Assembly (NCBI RefSeq): GCF_041365695.1
Contig: NZ_JBGFSJ010000002.1
Coordinates: 1 to 64,000, forward strand
Source of the DNA: Rhodosalinus sp041365695
Lineage (GTDB): Bacteria; Pseudomonadota; Alphaproteobacteria; Rhodobacterales; Rhodobacteraceae
DNA length: 64,000 nt
Direction of reading: 5' to 3'
The notes under the pieces are model-generated. The model saw only the letters and a program-made list of their open reading frames with translations, was not told the origin of the DNA and did not search any database. This document shows positions 1 to 7,640 of the stretch, one piece after another; position 1 is the first letter of the stretch, and each line of letters opens with the position of its first letter. The translations under genes were made by a program, and so were the position numbers.

Positions 1-73
1 TGATCCCGAACGCATGCGCGATCCCGTGACGCTGCAGAACTTTGACGAAGGCTTCCTCGGTGGTCATCTTCAT
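1..73 (-). CDS. xsc: Sulfoacetaldehyde acetyltransferase, N-terminal fragment (gene runs off the window)
   Basis: Only the first 24 codons are inside the window. The visible N-terminus reads MKMTTEEAFVKVLQRHGIAH, which matches the start of Xsc, a thiamine-diphosphate enzyme that converts sulfoacetaldehyde plus phosphate to acetyl phosphate and sulfite, the last step of taurine dissimilation. The ATG at 73 is chosen because an AGGAG lies 8 nt upstream; a second ATG at 67 is possible. It is followed on the same strand, upstream, by tauR and tpa, which is the usual neighbourhood of xsc in Rhodobacteraceae. The identity rests on a short N-terminus plus context. Confidence 0.85.
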   Translation of the reverse strand, partial: MKMTTEEAFVKVLQRHGIAHAFGI

Positions 74-161
74 GGGGGTCTCTCCTTGCGCGCGGCACCG
101 ACGCCGGTCCGGTCCGGCCATGCGCCGCCTGAGCGAAGTTACGGTTGCAGGGGGGCGGCCA

Positions 162-194
162 ATAGGGCCAGCGGCGTTCGCCGGATATGGCCAG
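162..194 (-). promoter_or_regulatory. Putative TauR operator upstream of xsc (two direct repeats)
   Basis: Read on the minus strand there are two copies of a decamer, CTGGCCATAT (185-194) and CTGGCCCTAT (162-171), with start-to-start distance 23 bp. As I recall, Rhodobacter TauR binds direct repeats of consensus CTGGACYTAA. The proximal copy lies about 88 bp from the xsc start codon. The same 23-bp spacing recurs at the tauR and tpa promoters in this window. Confidence 0.6.
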
Positions 195-195
195 A

Positions 196-1653
196 TCAGC
201 CCAGCGCCCGGGCCAGGCGGGCGACGCCTTCGGGGATGCGTTCTGCCGGGATCGAGGACCAGGCGAGGCGGTAGAACTCGCCCGGCGCCTGCGGGGTGGC
301 GAAAAAGGGCGCGCCCGGCTCGATCAGCACCTCCTCGCGCTCGAGCCTGCGGGCGAGGGCGGCGGTGTCGGTGCCGCGCGGCGCCCGCATCCAGAAGGAC
401 GAGCCGCCGAAGGCCCCCCGTCCCGCGATCTCGAGCCCGTGCTCGGCGATCGCCTCTTCCATCACCGCGCGGCGCTGGGCGAGCACGCGGCCCATGCGCC
501 GGATCATCGCGTCGTAATGCCCGAGGCCCAGGAAATAGGCCGTGCTGCGCTGCACGAGGCCGGGCGGGTGGCGCAGGACGGAGGCGCGCAGCGCGCGCGC
601 CTCGCGGATGAAGGGCTGGGGGCCGACCAGGTAGCCGAGGCGCAGGCCGGGAAAGAGCGGTTTCGAGAAGCTGCCGACGTAGATCACCCGCCCGTCCGTA
701 TCGAGCGACTTGAGCGCGGGCAGCGGCGTCTGGAGAAACGCCATCTCGAACTCGTAATCGTCCTCCACGATGAGCGCATCGAGCGCGCGCGCGCGCTCGA
801 GAAGCGCCTGGCGGCGCTCGAGCGGCATGGTGGCCGAGGTCGGGCACTGGTGGCTCGGCGTGGTGAAGATCACATGCGTGCCCTCGGGCACCGCGTCGGG
901 CGGCAGCCCGTCGGCATCGACCGGCACGGGCGAGATGTGACACCGCGACTGGGTGAGGATGTCGCGCAGCGCGTGGTAGCAGGGCGTCTCGATCGCGGCC
1001 CTGCGGCGCTGGGTCAGCAGCACCTGCGCGGTCAGCCAGAGCGCGTTCTGTGCCCCGAGCGTGATCAGGATCTCCTCCGGGCGCGCCTCGATCCCGCGGC
1101 GGGGCAGCGTGTGGCGCGCGAGGAATTCCAGCAGCGGCGGGTCGTCCTGGTCGTAGAGATCATGCGCGAGGGCGGGAAAGTCCTTCGCGCCAAGCGCCTT
1201 CATCGCGCAAAGCCGCCAGTTGGCGTGATCGAAGAGCGACGGGTCGGCCTGACCGTAGATGAACGGGAAGCGGAAGCGCGCCCAGTCGGGCCGCTTGCGC
1301 GGCGCGGCACCGCCCGAGAACCGCTGACCGAGCGCGCGCGTCCAGTCCACGGCGTCCTCACGCGGGGGGCGCGCGGCCGGGAAGGCGGGCGGCTCGGGCG
1401 CGTTCGCCGACACGAAGTAGCCCGAGCGATCCTTCGACGTCAGGTAGTCGTTCGCCAGAAGCTCGTTGTAGGCCAGCGTCACGGTGATCCGGCTGACGCC
1501 CAGATGCGTTGCCATCCGGCGCGTCGAGGGCAGCCTGTCGCCGCGCCTCAGCCGACCGGAGAGGATCGCCTGCGCGATCATCTGCTGGATGCGCGCCTGC
1601 AACGTGCCCGTGCCGTCGGGATCGAGCGTGAAGCTCACCGCGGAGATGCCCAT
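196..1653 (-). CDS. tauR: MocR/GntR-family activator of taurine genes, TauR
   Basis: Product of 485 aa. Residues about 1-80 form a GntR-type winged helix (GTLQARIQQMIAQAILSGRL, then RLPSTRRMATHLGVSRITVT); the rest is an aminotransferase-like domain, the MocR layout. In this domain a PLP lysine is expected in the stretch YVGSFSKPLFPGLRLGY. The start MGISAVSFTLDP at 1653 fits the TauR family; longer reading upstream to 1749 is not supported. TauR of Rhodobacter capsulatus activates tpa and the taurine transport genes. Here it sits between xsc and tpa on the same strand and carries its own pair of candidate operator repeats 15-47 bp upstream of its start, which suggests autoregulation. Confidence 0.9.
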   Translation of the reverse strand: MGISAVSFTLDPDGTGTLQARIQQMIAQAILSGRLRRGDRLPSTRRMATHLGVSRITVTLAYNELLANDYLTSKDRSGYFVSANAPEPPAFPAARPPREDAVDWTRALGQRFSGGAAPRKRPDWARFRFPFIYGQADPSLFDHANWRLCAMKALGAKDFPALAHDLYDQDDPPLLEFLARHTLPRRGIEARPEEILITLGAQNALWLTAQVLLTQRRRAAIETPCYHALRDILTQSRCHISPVPVDADGLPPDAVPEGTHVIFTTPSHQCPTSATMPLERRQALLERARALDALIVEDDYEFEMAFLQTPLPALKSLDTDGRVIYVGSFSKPLFPGLRLGYLVGPQPFIREARALRASVLRHPPGLVQRSTAYFLGLGHYDAMIRRMGRVLAQRRAVMEEAIAEHGLEIAGRGAFGGSSFWMRAPRGTDTAALARRLEREEVLIEPGAPFFATPQAPGEFYRLAWSSIPAERIPEGVARLARALG

Positions 1654-1667
1654 GGCCGGAAGCGTAT

Positions 1668-1700
1668 CTGGCCCGGTCGCGCCGTGCAAACTGGACTTAT
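1668..1700 (+). promoter_or_regulatory. Putative TauR operator at the tauR promoter
   Basis: On the plus strand CTGGCCCGGT (1668-1677) and CTGGACTTAT (1691-1700) are two CTGG(A/C)C decamers again 23 bp apart. They lie 15-47 bp upstream of the tauR ATG, so a bound dimer would cover the tauR promoter; their orientation is opposite to the xsc and tpa sites. The second copy is close to the remembered TauR consensus CTGGACYTAA; the first diverges in its last four bases. Confidence 0.5.
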
Positions 1701-1800
1701 GGGCCGGGCCGGACATTGCGCCCGAGCGCCGATCGCCCCGGGCCGCCATGCCGCGCGCCGCATCGGGCCGGGCCCCGGGCGCCCGCGCCCGGCCGCCGGG

Positions 1801-3192
1801 TCACCCGAAGACGCGGCCCAGCGCCTCGTCCACGGAGGCGGCGATGCGGTCGATGTCGTCCGCCGTGGCGATCAGCGCGGGCGAGAAGCAGAGCGTGTTG
1901 TTCTTTCCCGGCACCGAGCGGTTGGTCACGCCGATGATGACGCCCTGCGCGTTGCAGTCGCCCACCACCTTCTGGGCCAGCTTCTCGTCCACGGGCTCTT
2001 TCGTGGCGCGGTCGGCCACCAGCTCCGCCCCGCAGAAAAGTCCCGCGCCCCGCACGTCGCCCACGACGGCGTGCTTCTCCTGGAGCTCGTGCAGCCGCTC
2101 CATCAGCCGCGCGCCCATCGCCGTCGTGTTTTCCAGAAGGCCCTCCTCCTCGATGATGGCCATGTTCTCGAGCGCCGCGGCCGGCCCCGCCGTGCAGCCG
2201 CCGAAGGTGGAGATGTCGCGGAAATAGTCGAGCGGATCGTCGGGATCGGCCTTGAACATGTCGAAGACCTCTTCGGTCGTCACGAGGCAGGCGATCGCGG
2301 CGTAGCCCGAGGCCACGCCTTTGGCCATCGTGACCATGTCGGGCTCGACGCCGAATTGCTGGTAGCCGAACCAGGTGCCGGTGCGGCCGACGCCGCAGAC
2401 GACCTCGTCGATGTGCAGCAGGATGTCGTATTTCCGGCAGATCTCCTGCACCCGCTCCCAGTAACCCGAGGGGGGCGGGATCACGCCGCCGCCCGCCGTC
2501 ACCGGCTCCAGGCAGAGCGCGCCTACCGTGTCGGGGCCTTCCTCCAGGATCACCTTCTCGATCTGGTCGGCGGCCCAGAGGCCGTAATTTTCCTCCGGCG
2601 CGCCGTCCTGCTCGTGCTTGCGGTACTCGAGGCAATGCGGCACCCGCACGAAACCGGGCGTGAATGGGCCGTATTGCGCGTTGCGCTCGTCCTGCCCGCC
2701 GGCCGACAGGCAGCCGATCGTCGTGCCGTGATAGTCCCGGTCGCGGTAGAGGATCTTGTGCTTGCGGCCGCCGTAGCGCTTGTGGGCGATCTGCCGGACC
2801 ATCTTGAAGGCCTTCTCGTTGGCCTCCGATCCGGAGTTGCAGTAATAGACGCGCGACAGGCCCGGCATCTTGTCGATGACCCGCTCGGCGAAGCGCGCGC
2901 CGGGGATCGTGCCGGCGGCACCCGCGAAGTAGTTCAGCTTCACCAGCTGGTCGCGCACGGCGTCGGCGATCCGTTCGCGCCCGTAGCCCACATTCACCGT
3001 CCAGACCCCGCCCGAGACGGCGTCGAGGTGTTCCTTGCCGTGCTGGTCCCAGACCGACATGCCGCGCCCCTCCACGATCACGCGGGGCGCGCCCGTCTCG
3101 AAGGGCTTGTGCTGCACCAGATGATGCCAGACATGGGCGCGATCGGCCTCGACGATGCCGCTGAAATCGTTCTCTCTGGGGGTGCCGTCCAT
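1801..3192 (-). CDS. tpa: Taurine--pyruvate aminotransferase
   Basis: 463-aa class III (omega) aminotransferase that transfers the amino group of taurine to pyruvate, giving sulfoacetaldehyde and alanine. Visible marks are CNSGSEANEKAFKMVR (from about residue 118), the Asp of HIDEVVCGVGRTGTWFGYQ (D262) that holds the PLP ring nitrogen, and the PLP lysine K291 in TMAKGVASGYAAIA. The start MDGTPREND at 3192 has an AAGGA 10 nt upstream; the open frame continues to 3381 but with no ribosome site and no family resemblance. It ends 47 bp before the tauR operator region and is divergent from tauABC. Confidence 0.93.
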   Translation of the reverse strand: MDGTPRENDFSGIVEADRAHVWHHLVQHKPFETGAPRVIVEGRGMSVWDQHGKEHLDAVSGGVWTVNVGYGRERIADAVRDQLVKLNYFAGAAGTIPGARFAERVIDKMPGLSRVYYCNSGSEANEKAFKMVRQIAHKRYGGRKHKILYRDRDYHGTTIGCLSAGGQDERNAQYGPFTPGFVRVPHCLEYRKHEQDGAPEENYGLWAADQIEKVILEEGPDTVGALCLEPVTAGGGVIPPPSGYWERVQEICRKYDILLHIDEVVCGVGRTGTWFGYQQFGVEPDMVTMAKGVASGYAAIACLVTTEEVFDMFKADPDDPLDYFRDISTFGGCTAGPAAALENMAIIEEEGLLENTTAMGARLMERLHELQEKHAVVGDVRGAGLFCGAELVADRATKEPVDEKLAQKVVGDCNAQGVIIGVTNRSVPGKNNTLCFSPALIATADDIDRIAASVDEALGRVFG

Positions 3193-3611
3193 GATGATGC
3201 GTCCTTGGAATTGCGCGGGCGGGCGGCGGGGCGGCGCCGGCGCGCGGGAATTGTCTGCGGCAACGCTAGCCTGAGCTTGGATGATCAGCCACTTTTTTCG
3301 CCGCTTGTTAGGGCCAGTTGATCCGGCCCGGTAAGTCCACCCTTTCGCGGAGAGGATGCGCGCCCGGCCCACGGGCGTCATTCAAGGCGGCGGAAAGTCT
3401 TGCAAAATTCCTGCAGATCGCGTGGCGGCGGCATGGTCCGGCCGCGCGGCGCGGTCCGGGATTTCGGAAAATCCATTGATCGGAATCGCCTTTTCGGATC
3501 GGATTCGGGCACGGGCGCGCCGTCGGCGCCGCTCCGGGCGACGGTGCCGCCTCAGAATTGCGCCGCGCCGAACCGCCGCGAATCGCGGCTGCCAGCAAGG
3601 GATGACGGAAG
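3193..3611. promoter_or_regulatory. Divergent tpa / tauABC control region with TauR-type repeats
   Basis: This 419-bp gap separates tpa (minus) from tauA (plus). On the minus strand GTGGACTTAC (3331-3340) and CTGGCCCTAA (3308-3317) are CTGG(A/C)C-type decamers spaced 23 bp. About 16 bp further is a weak -35 TGGCTG (3286-3291), a 17-bp spacer and -10 TAGCGT (3263-3268), a layout expected of an activator-dependent promoter for tpa. The tauA side holds a 7-bp-arm palindrome GCCGCGA-A-TCGCGGC (3575-3589) just upstream of the tauA ribosome site. No convincing promoter for tauA was found by eye. Confidence 0.55.
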
Positions 3612-4610
3612 ATGATGACAAGACGAAAGCTGATGGGGGCGGTTGCCGGTGCGGCGATGCTCACCGGCGCGCAGGCCGCGGCGCAGGAGATCACGGTGGC
3701 CTATTTCCTCGAATGGCCGATGCCTTTCCAGTACGCGAAGGCCACGGGGATGTACGAGGACGCCATGGGCATCGACATCAACTGGGTCAGTTTCGACACG
3801 GGAACCGCGATGTCGGCGGCGATGGCCTCGGGGGACGTGCAGCTTTCCGTGAGCCAGGGCGTGCCGCCCTTCGTGGTGGCGACCTCGGCCGGGCAGGACC
3901 TTCAGATCCTCGACGTGGCGGTCAGCTACTCCGACAACGACAATTGCGTCGTGCGCGCGGAACTCGAGATCGACAAGGACTCGGCGGACGAACTCGAGGG
4001 CAAGAAGGTCGCGGTGCCGCTGGGCACGGCGGCGCATTACGGCTTTCTCGAGCAGATGAACCATTTCGGCGTGGACATCTCCACGATGGATGTCGTCGAC
4101 ATGGCGCCGCCCGACGGCGCCGCGGCCATCGCGCAGGGCGCGGTGGACATGGCCTGCGGCTGGGGCGGGGCGCTGCGCCGCATGAAGGAGCACGGCAACG
4201 TGCTGCTCACGGGCGCCGAGAAGGAGGATCTGGGCATTCTGGTCTTCGACGTGACCTCGGGCCCGGCGAACTGGGTGGCGGAGAATTCCGACATCGTGGC
4301 GCAGTTCCTCGCGGTCACGGCCGAGGCCAACGCGATGTGGAACTCGGGCGAGAACACCGAGGAGATGCTTCCGGTGATCGCCAAGGACGCGGGCATGGAT
4401 CTGGAGGCCACGCGCGAGACCATCGCCACCTTCGTCTTCCCGCCGGTGGACGAGCAGCTGACCGCCAAGTGGCTCGCCGGCGGTGCGCAGGAGTTCATGA
4501 AAGGCGTGGCGAACGTCTTCGTCGAGGCCGGCAGCATCGACGCCGCGCTCGACAGCTACGCGAACGCCGTGAACGCCGCCCCGCTGGAAAGCGCCGCCGG
4601 CGGCATGTGA
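3612..4610 (+). CDS. tauA: Taurine ABC transporter, periplasmic substrate-binding protein
   Basis: 332-aa protein with a clear Sec signal peptide (MMTRRKLMGAVAGAAMLTGAQAAAQ, cleavage near residue 25) followed by an NMT1/SsuA-like binding domain starting EITVAYFLEWPMPFQYAKATG. It should bind taurine (2-aminoethanesulfonate) in the periplasm and deliver it to TauBC. It is the first gene of tauABC, divergent from tpa. A 174-bp gap with two strong hairpins separates it from tauB, a common way to make more binding protein than membrane components. Specificity for taurine is inferred from the xsc/tpa/tauR context. Confidence 0.9.
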   Translation: MMTRRKLMGAVAGAAMLTGAQAAAQEITVAYFLEWPMPFQYAKATGMYEDAMGIDINWVSFDTGTAMSAAMASGDVQLSVSQGVPPFVVATSAGQDLQILDVAVSYSDNDNCVVRAELEIDKDSADELEGKKVAVPLGTAAHYGFLEQMNHFGVDISTMDVVDMAPPDGAAAIAQGAVDMACGWGGALRRMKEHGNVLLTGAEKEDLGILVFDVTSGPANWVAENSDIVAQFLAVTAEANAMWNSGENTEEMLPVIAKDAGMDLEATRETIATFVFPPVDEQLTAKWLAGGAQEFMKGVANVFVEAGSIDAALDSYANAVNAAPLESAAGGM

Positions 4611-4616
4611 CCCGGC

Positions 4617-4677
4617 CCTCCGGCGGCGCCGGAGGAAACGGGAAAGGACGTCCCGGGCCTGCTGCGGCAGGCCCGGG
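4617..4677 (+). terminator. Two hairpins between tauA and tauB (mRNA processing / partial terminator)
   Basis: Seven nucleotides past the tauA stop codon an 8-bp stem CCTCCGGC/GCCGGAGG with a 3-nt loop occupies 4617-4635. A second, perfect 11-bp stem CCCGGGCCTGC/GCAGGCCCGGG with a TGCG loop lies at 4652-4677. Neither has a U-tract, so they more likely block 3' exonucleases or attenuate read-through than terminate fully. This would keep tauA transcript more abundant than tauBC. Confidence 0.65.
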
Positions 4678-4784
4678 GCCCTTGGGAGCGGGCCCGGACA
4701 CGCAGGGTGCTCGAGGCGACAGAAGACCCTCGCAGGAGGGCGATTGCGGCGCAGGGAGACAGGGAAGACCATGAGAGACGACGC

Positions 4785-5591
4785 ATGAGCGGGCTCGACA
4801 TCGAGCGGCTTTCGATGCGCTTCGACCTGCCCAATGGCAGCTCGGTCCAGGCGCTGCAGGATGTCACGCTTCACCTCGCCGAGGGCGAGTTGCTGAGCGT
4901 TCTGGGCCCCTCGGGCTGCGGCAAGACCACGCTGCTCAACATCGTGGCGGGGTTTCTCGCGCCGACCTCGGGCAAGGTGGTGATGAACGGCCACGAGGTC
5001 ACCGGCCCCGACGCCGAGCGCGGAATGGTGTTCCAGCAGGGCGCGCTCTTCGAATGGATGAGCGTGCGCCAGAACGTGAGTTTCGGCCCCCGCATGGCCG
5101 GCCGGCGCGAACGCGACTGGGCCGGCACCGTCGATCACCTTCTCGACGTCACGGGGCTCGCCGATTTCCACGACAAGGCGATCTACGAGCTTTCGGGCGG
5201 GATGCAGCAGCGCGTGGCGCTCGCCCGGTGCCTGGCCAACGACCCAGACGTGATCCTGATGGACGAGCCTCTGGGCGCGCTCGACGCGCTCACGCGCGAG
5301 AAGATGCAGAGCCTGGTGCTCAGGCTCTGGAAGGAGACGGGCAAGACCATCATCCTCATCACCCATTCAGTGGAAGAGGCGCTGCTGCTCGGCGAACGGC
5401 TTCTCGTGATGGCGCCGCGGCCGGGGCGCATCCACACCGAATACCGGCTGCCCTTCGCCGATCTCGGTGTCGGCGCGGACCTCCGCGAGGTCAAGCGCCA
5501 TCCCGATTACGGCCCCAAGCGGGAAGAGATCCTTTCGATGATCTGGGACATGGAGGAAGAGATCATGGGCCGCACGGAGGCCGCGCAATGA
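4785..5591 (+). CDS. tauB: Taurine ABC transporter, ATP-binding protein
   Basis: 268-aa ABC ATPase with Walker A GPSGCGKTT, Q-loop MVFQQGALFEW, signature LSGGMQQRVALARCLA, Walker B VILMDEPLGALD and a downstream H-loop ITHS. It powers taurine import with TauA and TauC. The start MSGLDIERLSMRFDLPNG at 4785 matches TauB/SsuB proteins; the in-frame upstream extension to 4707 runs through the hairpin region and is not used. The stop overlaps the tauC start by 4 nt (ATGA), indicating translational coupling. Confidence 0.93.
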   Translation: MSGLDIERLSMRFDLPNGSSVQALQDVTLHLAEGELLSVLGPSGCGKTTLLNIVAGFLAPTSGKVVMNGHEVTGPDAERGMVFQQGALFEWMSVRQNVSFGPRMAGRRERDWAGTVDHLLDVTGLADFHDKAIYELSGGMQQRVALARCLANDPDVILMDEPLGALDALTREKMQSLVLRLWKETGKTIILITHSVEEALLLGERLLVMAPRPGRIHTEYRLPFADLGVGADLREVKRHPDYGPKREEILSMIWDMEEEIMGRTEAAQ

Positions 5592-6853
5592 TCATCTTCC
5601 TCATCTATGCGGCGATCTTCACCGCCTCCTTCTTCCTCGTGAAGCTGGTCGTCCACCAGACGCGCACCGGCCTTACCGCCCGCAAGACGGTGACCTTCGG
5701 CGACGAAAGCGCCGTCACGCCGAACCGCATCGCGAGTGTCATCTCGGTGGCCACGATCTTCCTGCTCTGGGGCGCGTTCACGGGCTCGGCCTGGGTGCCG
5801 GGCTTCCTGCACGCGCCGGGCCCGTTCCTGGGCGAGACCCGGTTCGACTACACCGTCGCCACGCCCGACGGGCAGCGCGACACGGCGACGGTCACGGTCC
5901 TCGTGCATCCGGTGCAGCAGGACGCGGAAGCCCCCGAGGTGGACCCGGGCGAGGGCTGGGCCAAGAACGACAGCGCCACCGTCGGCGCCTGGCGCAGCAC
6001 GCTCATACGGGTGGACCGCAACGACGAGCTGGGCCGGGACGCGGGCGCCGAGGTCGTCGAGGTCGACGGCCAGCCGATCGCCCCCGGGGGATCCGTGCGC
6101 ATCGCCGACGGGCGGGTCGGCATGACGCCCAAGGGCACGCTCAACTTCGAGCCGGCGAAGGGCTGGCAGATGGAGCCGATCTGGCTGCCCCCGCCCGAGG
6201 CCGTCGTGGCCCGGATCGGCGAGGTCGCGAGCGACGGCTACCGCGACAGCACCCTCTGGGAGCATCTGGGCTGGTCGCTCTTCCGCGTGATCGTGGGGTT
6301 TCTCTTCGGCGCGGCGGTGGGCATCCCGCTGGGTTACGCCATGGGCCTCTCGGACTGGTTCCGCGGCTGGTTCGACCCGATCGTGGAGTTCATGCGCCCC
6401 GTGCCGCCGCTCGCCCTCATTCCGCTGGTGATCATATGGGCGGGGATCGGCGAGGTCGGAAAGATCATCCTGCTCTTTCTGGCGGCGCTATGGATCATGG
6501 CGATCTCGGCGCGCTCGGGCGTGTCGGGCGTGGCGATCTCGAAGGTGCACGCGGCCTATTCGCTGGGCGCCTCGCGCTGGCAGATCCTGCGCCACGTCAT
6601 CATCCCGAACTCGCTGCCGGAGATCTTCACCGGCGCGCGGGTGGCCATGGGGGTGTGCTGGGGCACGGTGGTCGCCGCCGAACTCGTGGCCGCCGAGCAG
6701 GGCGCGGGCATGATGATCATGGTCGCCTCGCGCTTCCAGCTTACCGACATCGTGATCATGGGGATCATCCTGATCGGGATCATCGGCTTCGGCATCGACA
6801 TGGCCATGCGCCGGATGGAGCGCTGGCTGGTGCCGTGGAAGGGCCGGGCCTGA
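5588..6853 (+). CDS. tauC: Taurine ABC transporter, permease, with large extracytoplasmic insertion
   Basis: 421 aa, against about 275 for Escherichia coli TauC. The C-terminal 200 residues are a normal BPD permease, with the EAA loop HAAYSLGASRWQILRHVIIP at 321-340. The extra N-terminal part has two membrane segments (about 2-22 and 48-66) and then about 150 residues, probably periplasmic. That segment contains DYTVATPDGQRDTATVTVLV (88-106) and GGSVRIADG... GTLNFEP (168-189), which resemble cadherin-like/VCBS-type beta-sandwich repeats. The frame is continuous and codon use is even, so this is a real domain insertion and not a frameshift. I recall similarly long permeases in other Rhodobacteraceae taurine clusters. 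Confidence 0.9.
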   Translation: MIIFLIYAAIFTASFFLVKLVVHQTRTGLTARKTVTFGDESAVTPNRIASVISVATIFLLWGAFTGSAWVPGFLHAPGPFLGETRFDYTVATPDGQRDTATVTVLVHPVQQDAEAPEVDPGEGWAKNDSATVGAWRSTLIRVDRNDELGRDAGAEVVEVDGQPIAPGGSVRIADGRVGMTPKGTLNFEPAKGWQMEPIWLPPPEAVVARIGEVASDGYRDSTLWEHLGWSLFRVIVGFLFGAAVGIPLGYAMGLSDWFRGWFDPIVEFMRPVPPLALIPLVIIWAGIGEVGKIILLFLAALWIMAISARSGVSGVAISKVHAAYSLGASRWQILRHVIIPNSLPEIFTGARVAMGVCWGTVVAAELVAAEQGAGMMIMVASRFQLTDIVIMGIILIGIIGFGIDMAMRRMERWLVPWKGRA

Positions 6854-6865
6854 GCGCGGGCGCGC

Positions 6866-7636
6866 TCAGCCCGAGGACCAGCGGCGGGCGCGGTCGCGGA
6901 GCGCGCCCGCCAGCAGCGTGACGTCGATCCCGACGGCGACGAAGCGCGCCCCGGCCTCGAGATGGGCGGTGATCTCGTCGTCGTCGACCGACAGGATCCC
7001 GGGCGCCTTCCCGGCCGCCGCGATGCGGCCCAGCGCGTCGCGGATCGCCGCCCGCACCTCCGGCGCCTGCGGGTCGCCCGGATATCCCATGTCCGCCGAG
7101 AGGTCCGCGGGCCCGATGAACACCCCGTCCACGCCATCGACGGCGAGGATGTCGTCGAGCGCGGCGAGGCCCGCCCGCGTCTCCACCTGCACGAGCAGGC
7201 AGATCTCGGCGTTGGCGGTGGTCGCGTAATCCGCGATCTCCGAGAAGCGCGAGGCGCGGGCAAGGGCGGCGCCCATGCCGCGATGGCCGTCCGGCGGGTA
7301 GCGGGTGGCGCGCACCAGACGCTCTGCCTGTGCGGCCGATTCCACCAGCGGGATCAGCAGGGTCTGCGCGCCCGCGTCGAGCGCCTGCTTGATCGCCCAG
7401 TCCTCGCCCATGGGCAGGCGGACCACGGCTTGCGGCGGCAGCGGGTCGATCACCTGGAGCTGCGCGGCGATGGTGGGCAGGTCGTTCGGCGCGTGCTCGC
7501 CGTCGATGAGCAGCCAGTCGAAGCCCGCGCGCGCGGCGATCTCGGCGGCGTAGGGGCTGCAGAGCCCGAGCCAGCAGCCGAACCGGGGGCGGCCCTGGGC
7601 GAGGGCGCGCTTGAAGCTGTTCTCGGGGGCGGGCAT
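6866..7636 (-). CDS. hpaI: HpcH/HpaI-family aldolase (4-hydroxy-2-oxoheptanedioate aldolase-like)
   Basis: 256-aa class II aldolase of the HpaI/GarL type, which cleaves 4-hydroxy-2-oxo acids to pyruvate plus an aldehyde using a divalent metal. Marks are FGCWLGLCSPYAAEIAARAG, FDWLLIDGEHAPND (catalytic region), and the metal-binding stretches LVQVETRAGLAALDDI and GVFIGPADLSADMG. It starts 4 nt after the stop of the PLP decarboxylase gene on the same strand, so the two are probably co-transcribed. The true substrate is unknown; the family is promiscuous and the neighbours handle aromatic compounds. Confidence 0.8.
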   Translation of the reverse strand: MPAPENSFKRALAQGRPRFGCWLGLCSPYAAEIAARAGFDWLLIDGEHAPNDLPTIAAQLQVIDPLPPQAVVRLPMGEDWAIKQALDAGAQTLLIPLVESAAQAERLVRATRYPPDGHRGMGAALARASRFSEIADYATTANAEICLLVQVETRAGLAALDDILAVDGVDGVFIGPADLSADMGYPGDPQAPEVRAAIRDALGRIAAAGKAPGILSVDDDEITAHLEAGARFVAVGIDVTLLAGALRDRARRWSSG

Positions 7637-7640
7637 CGGC

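Noticed and set aside
187..3321. 1044-aa open frame on the plus strand across tauR and tpa
   Set aside because: Exact antisense shadow of two well-supported genes; composition is Arg/Ala/Gly-rich as expected from GC-rich DNA read in the wrong frame.
5588..6260. Frameshift or fusion artefact in tauC
   Set aside because: The frame is continuous, both membrane spans and the inserted domain look folded, and long taurine permeases are remembered from relatives.
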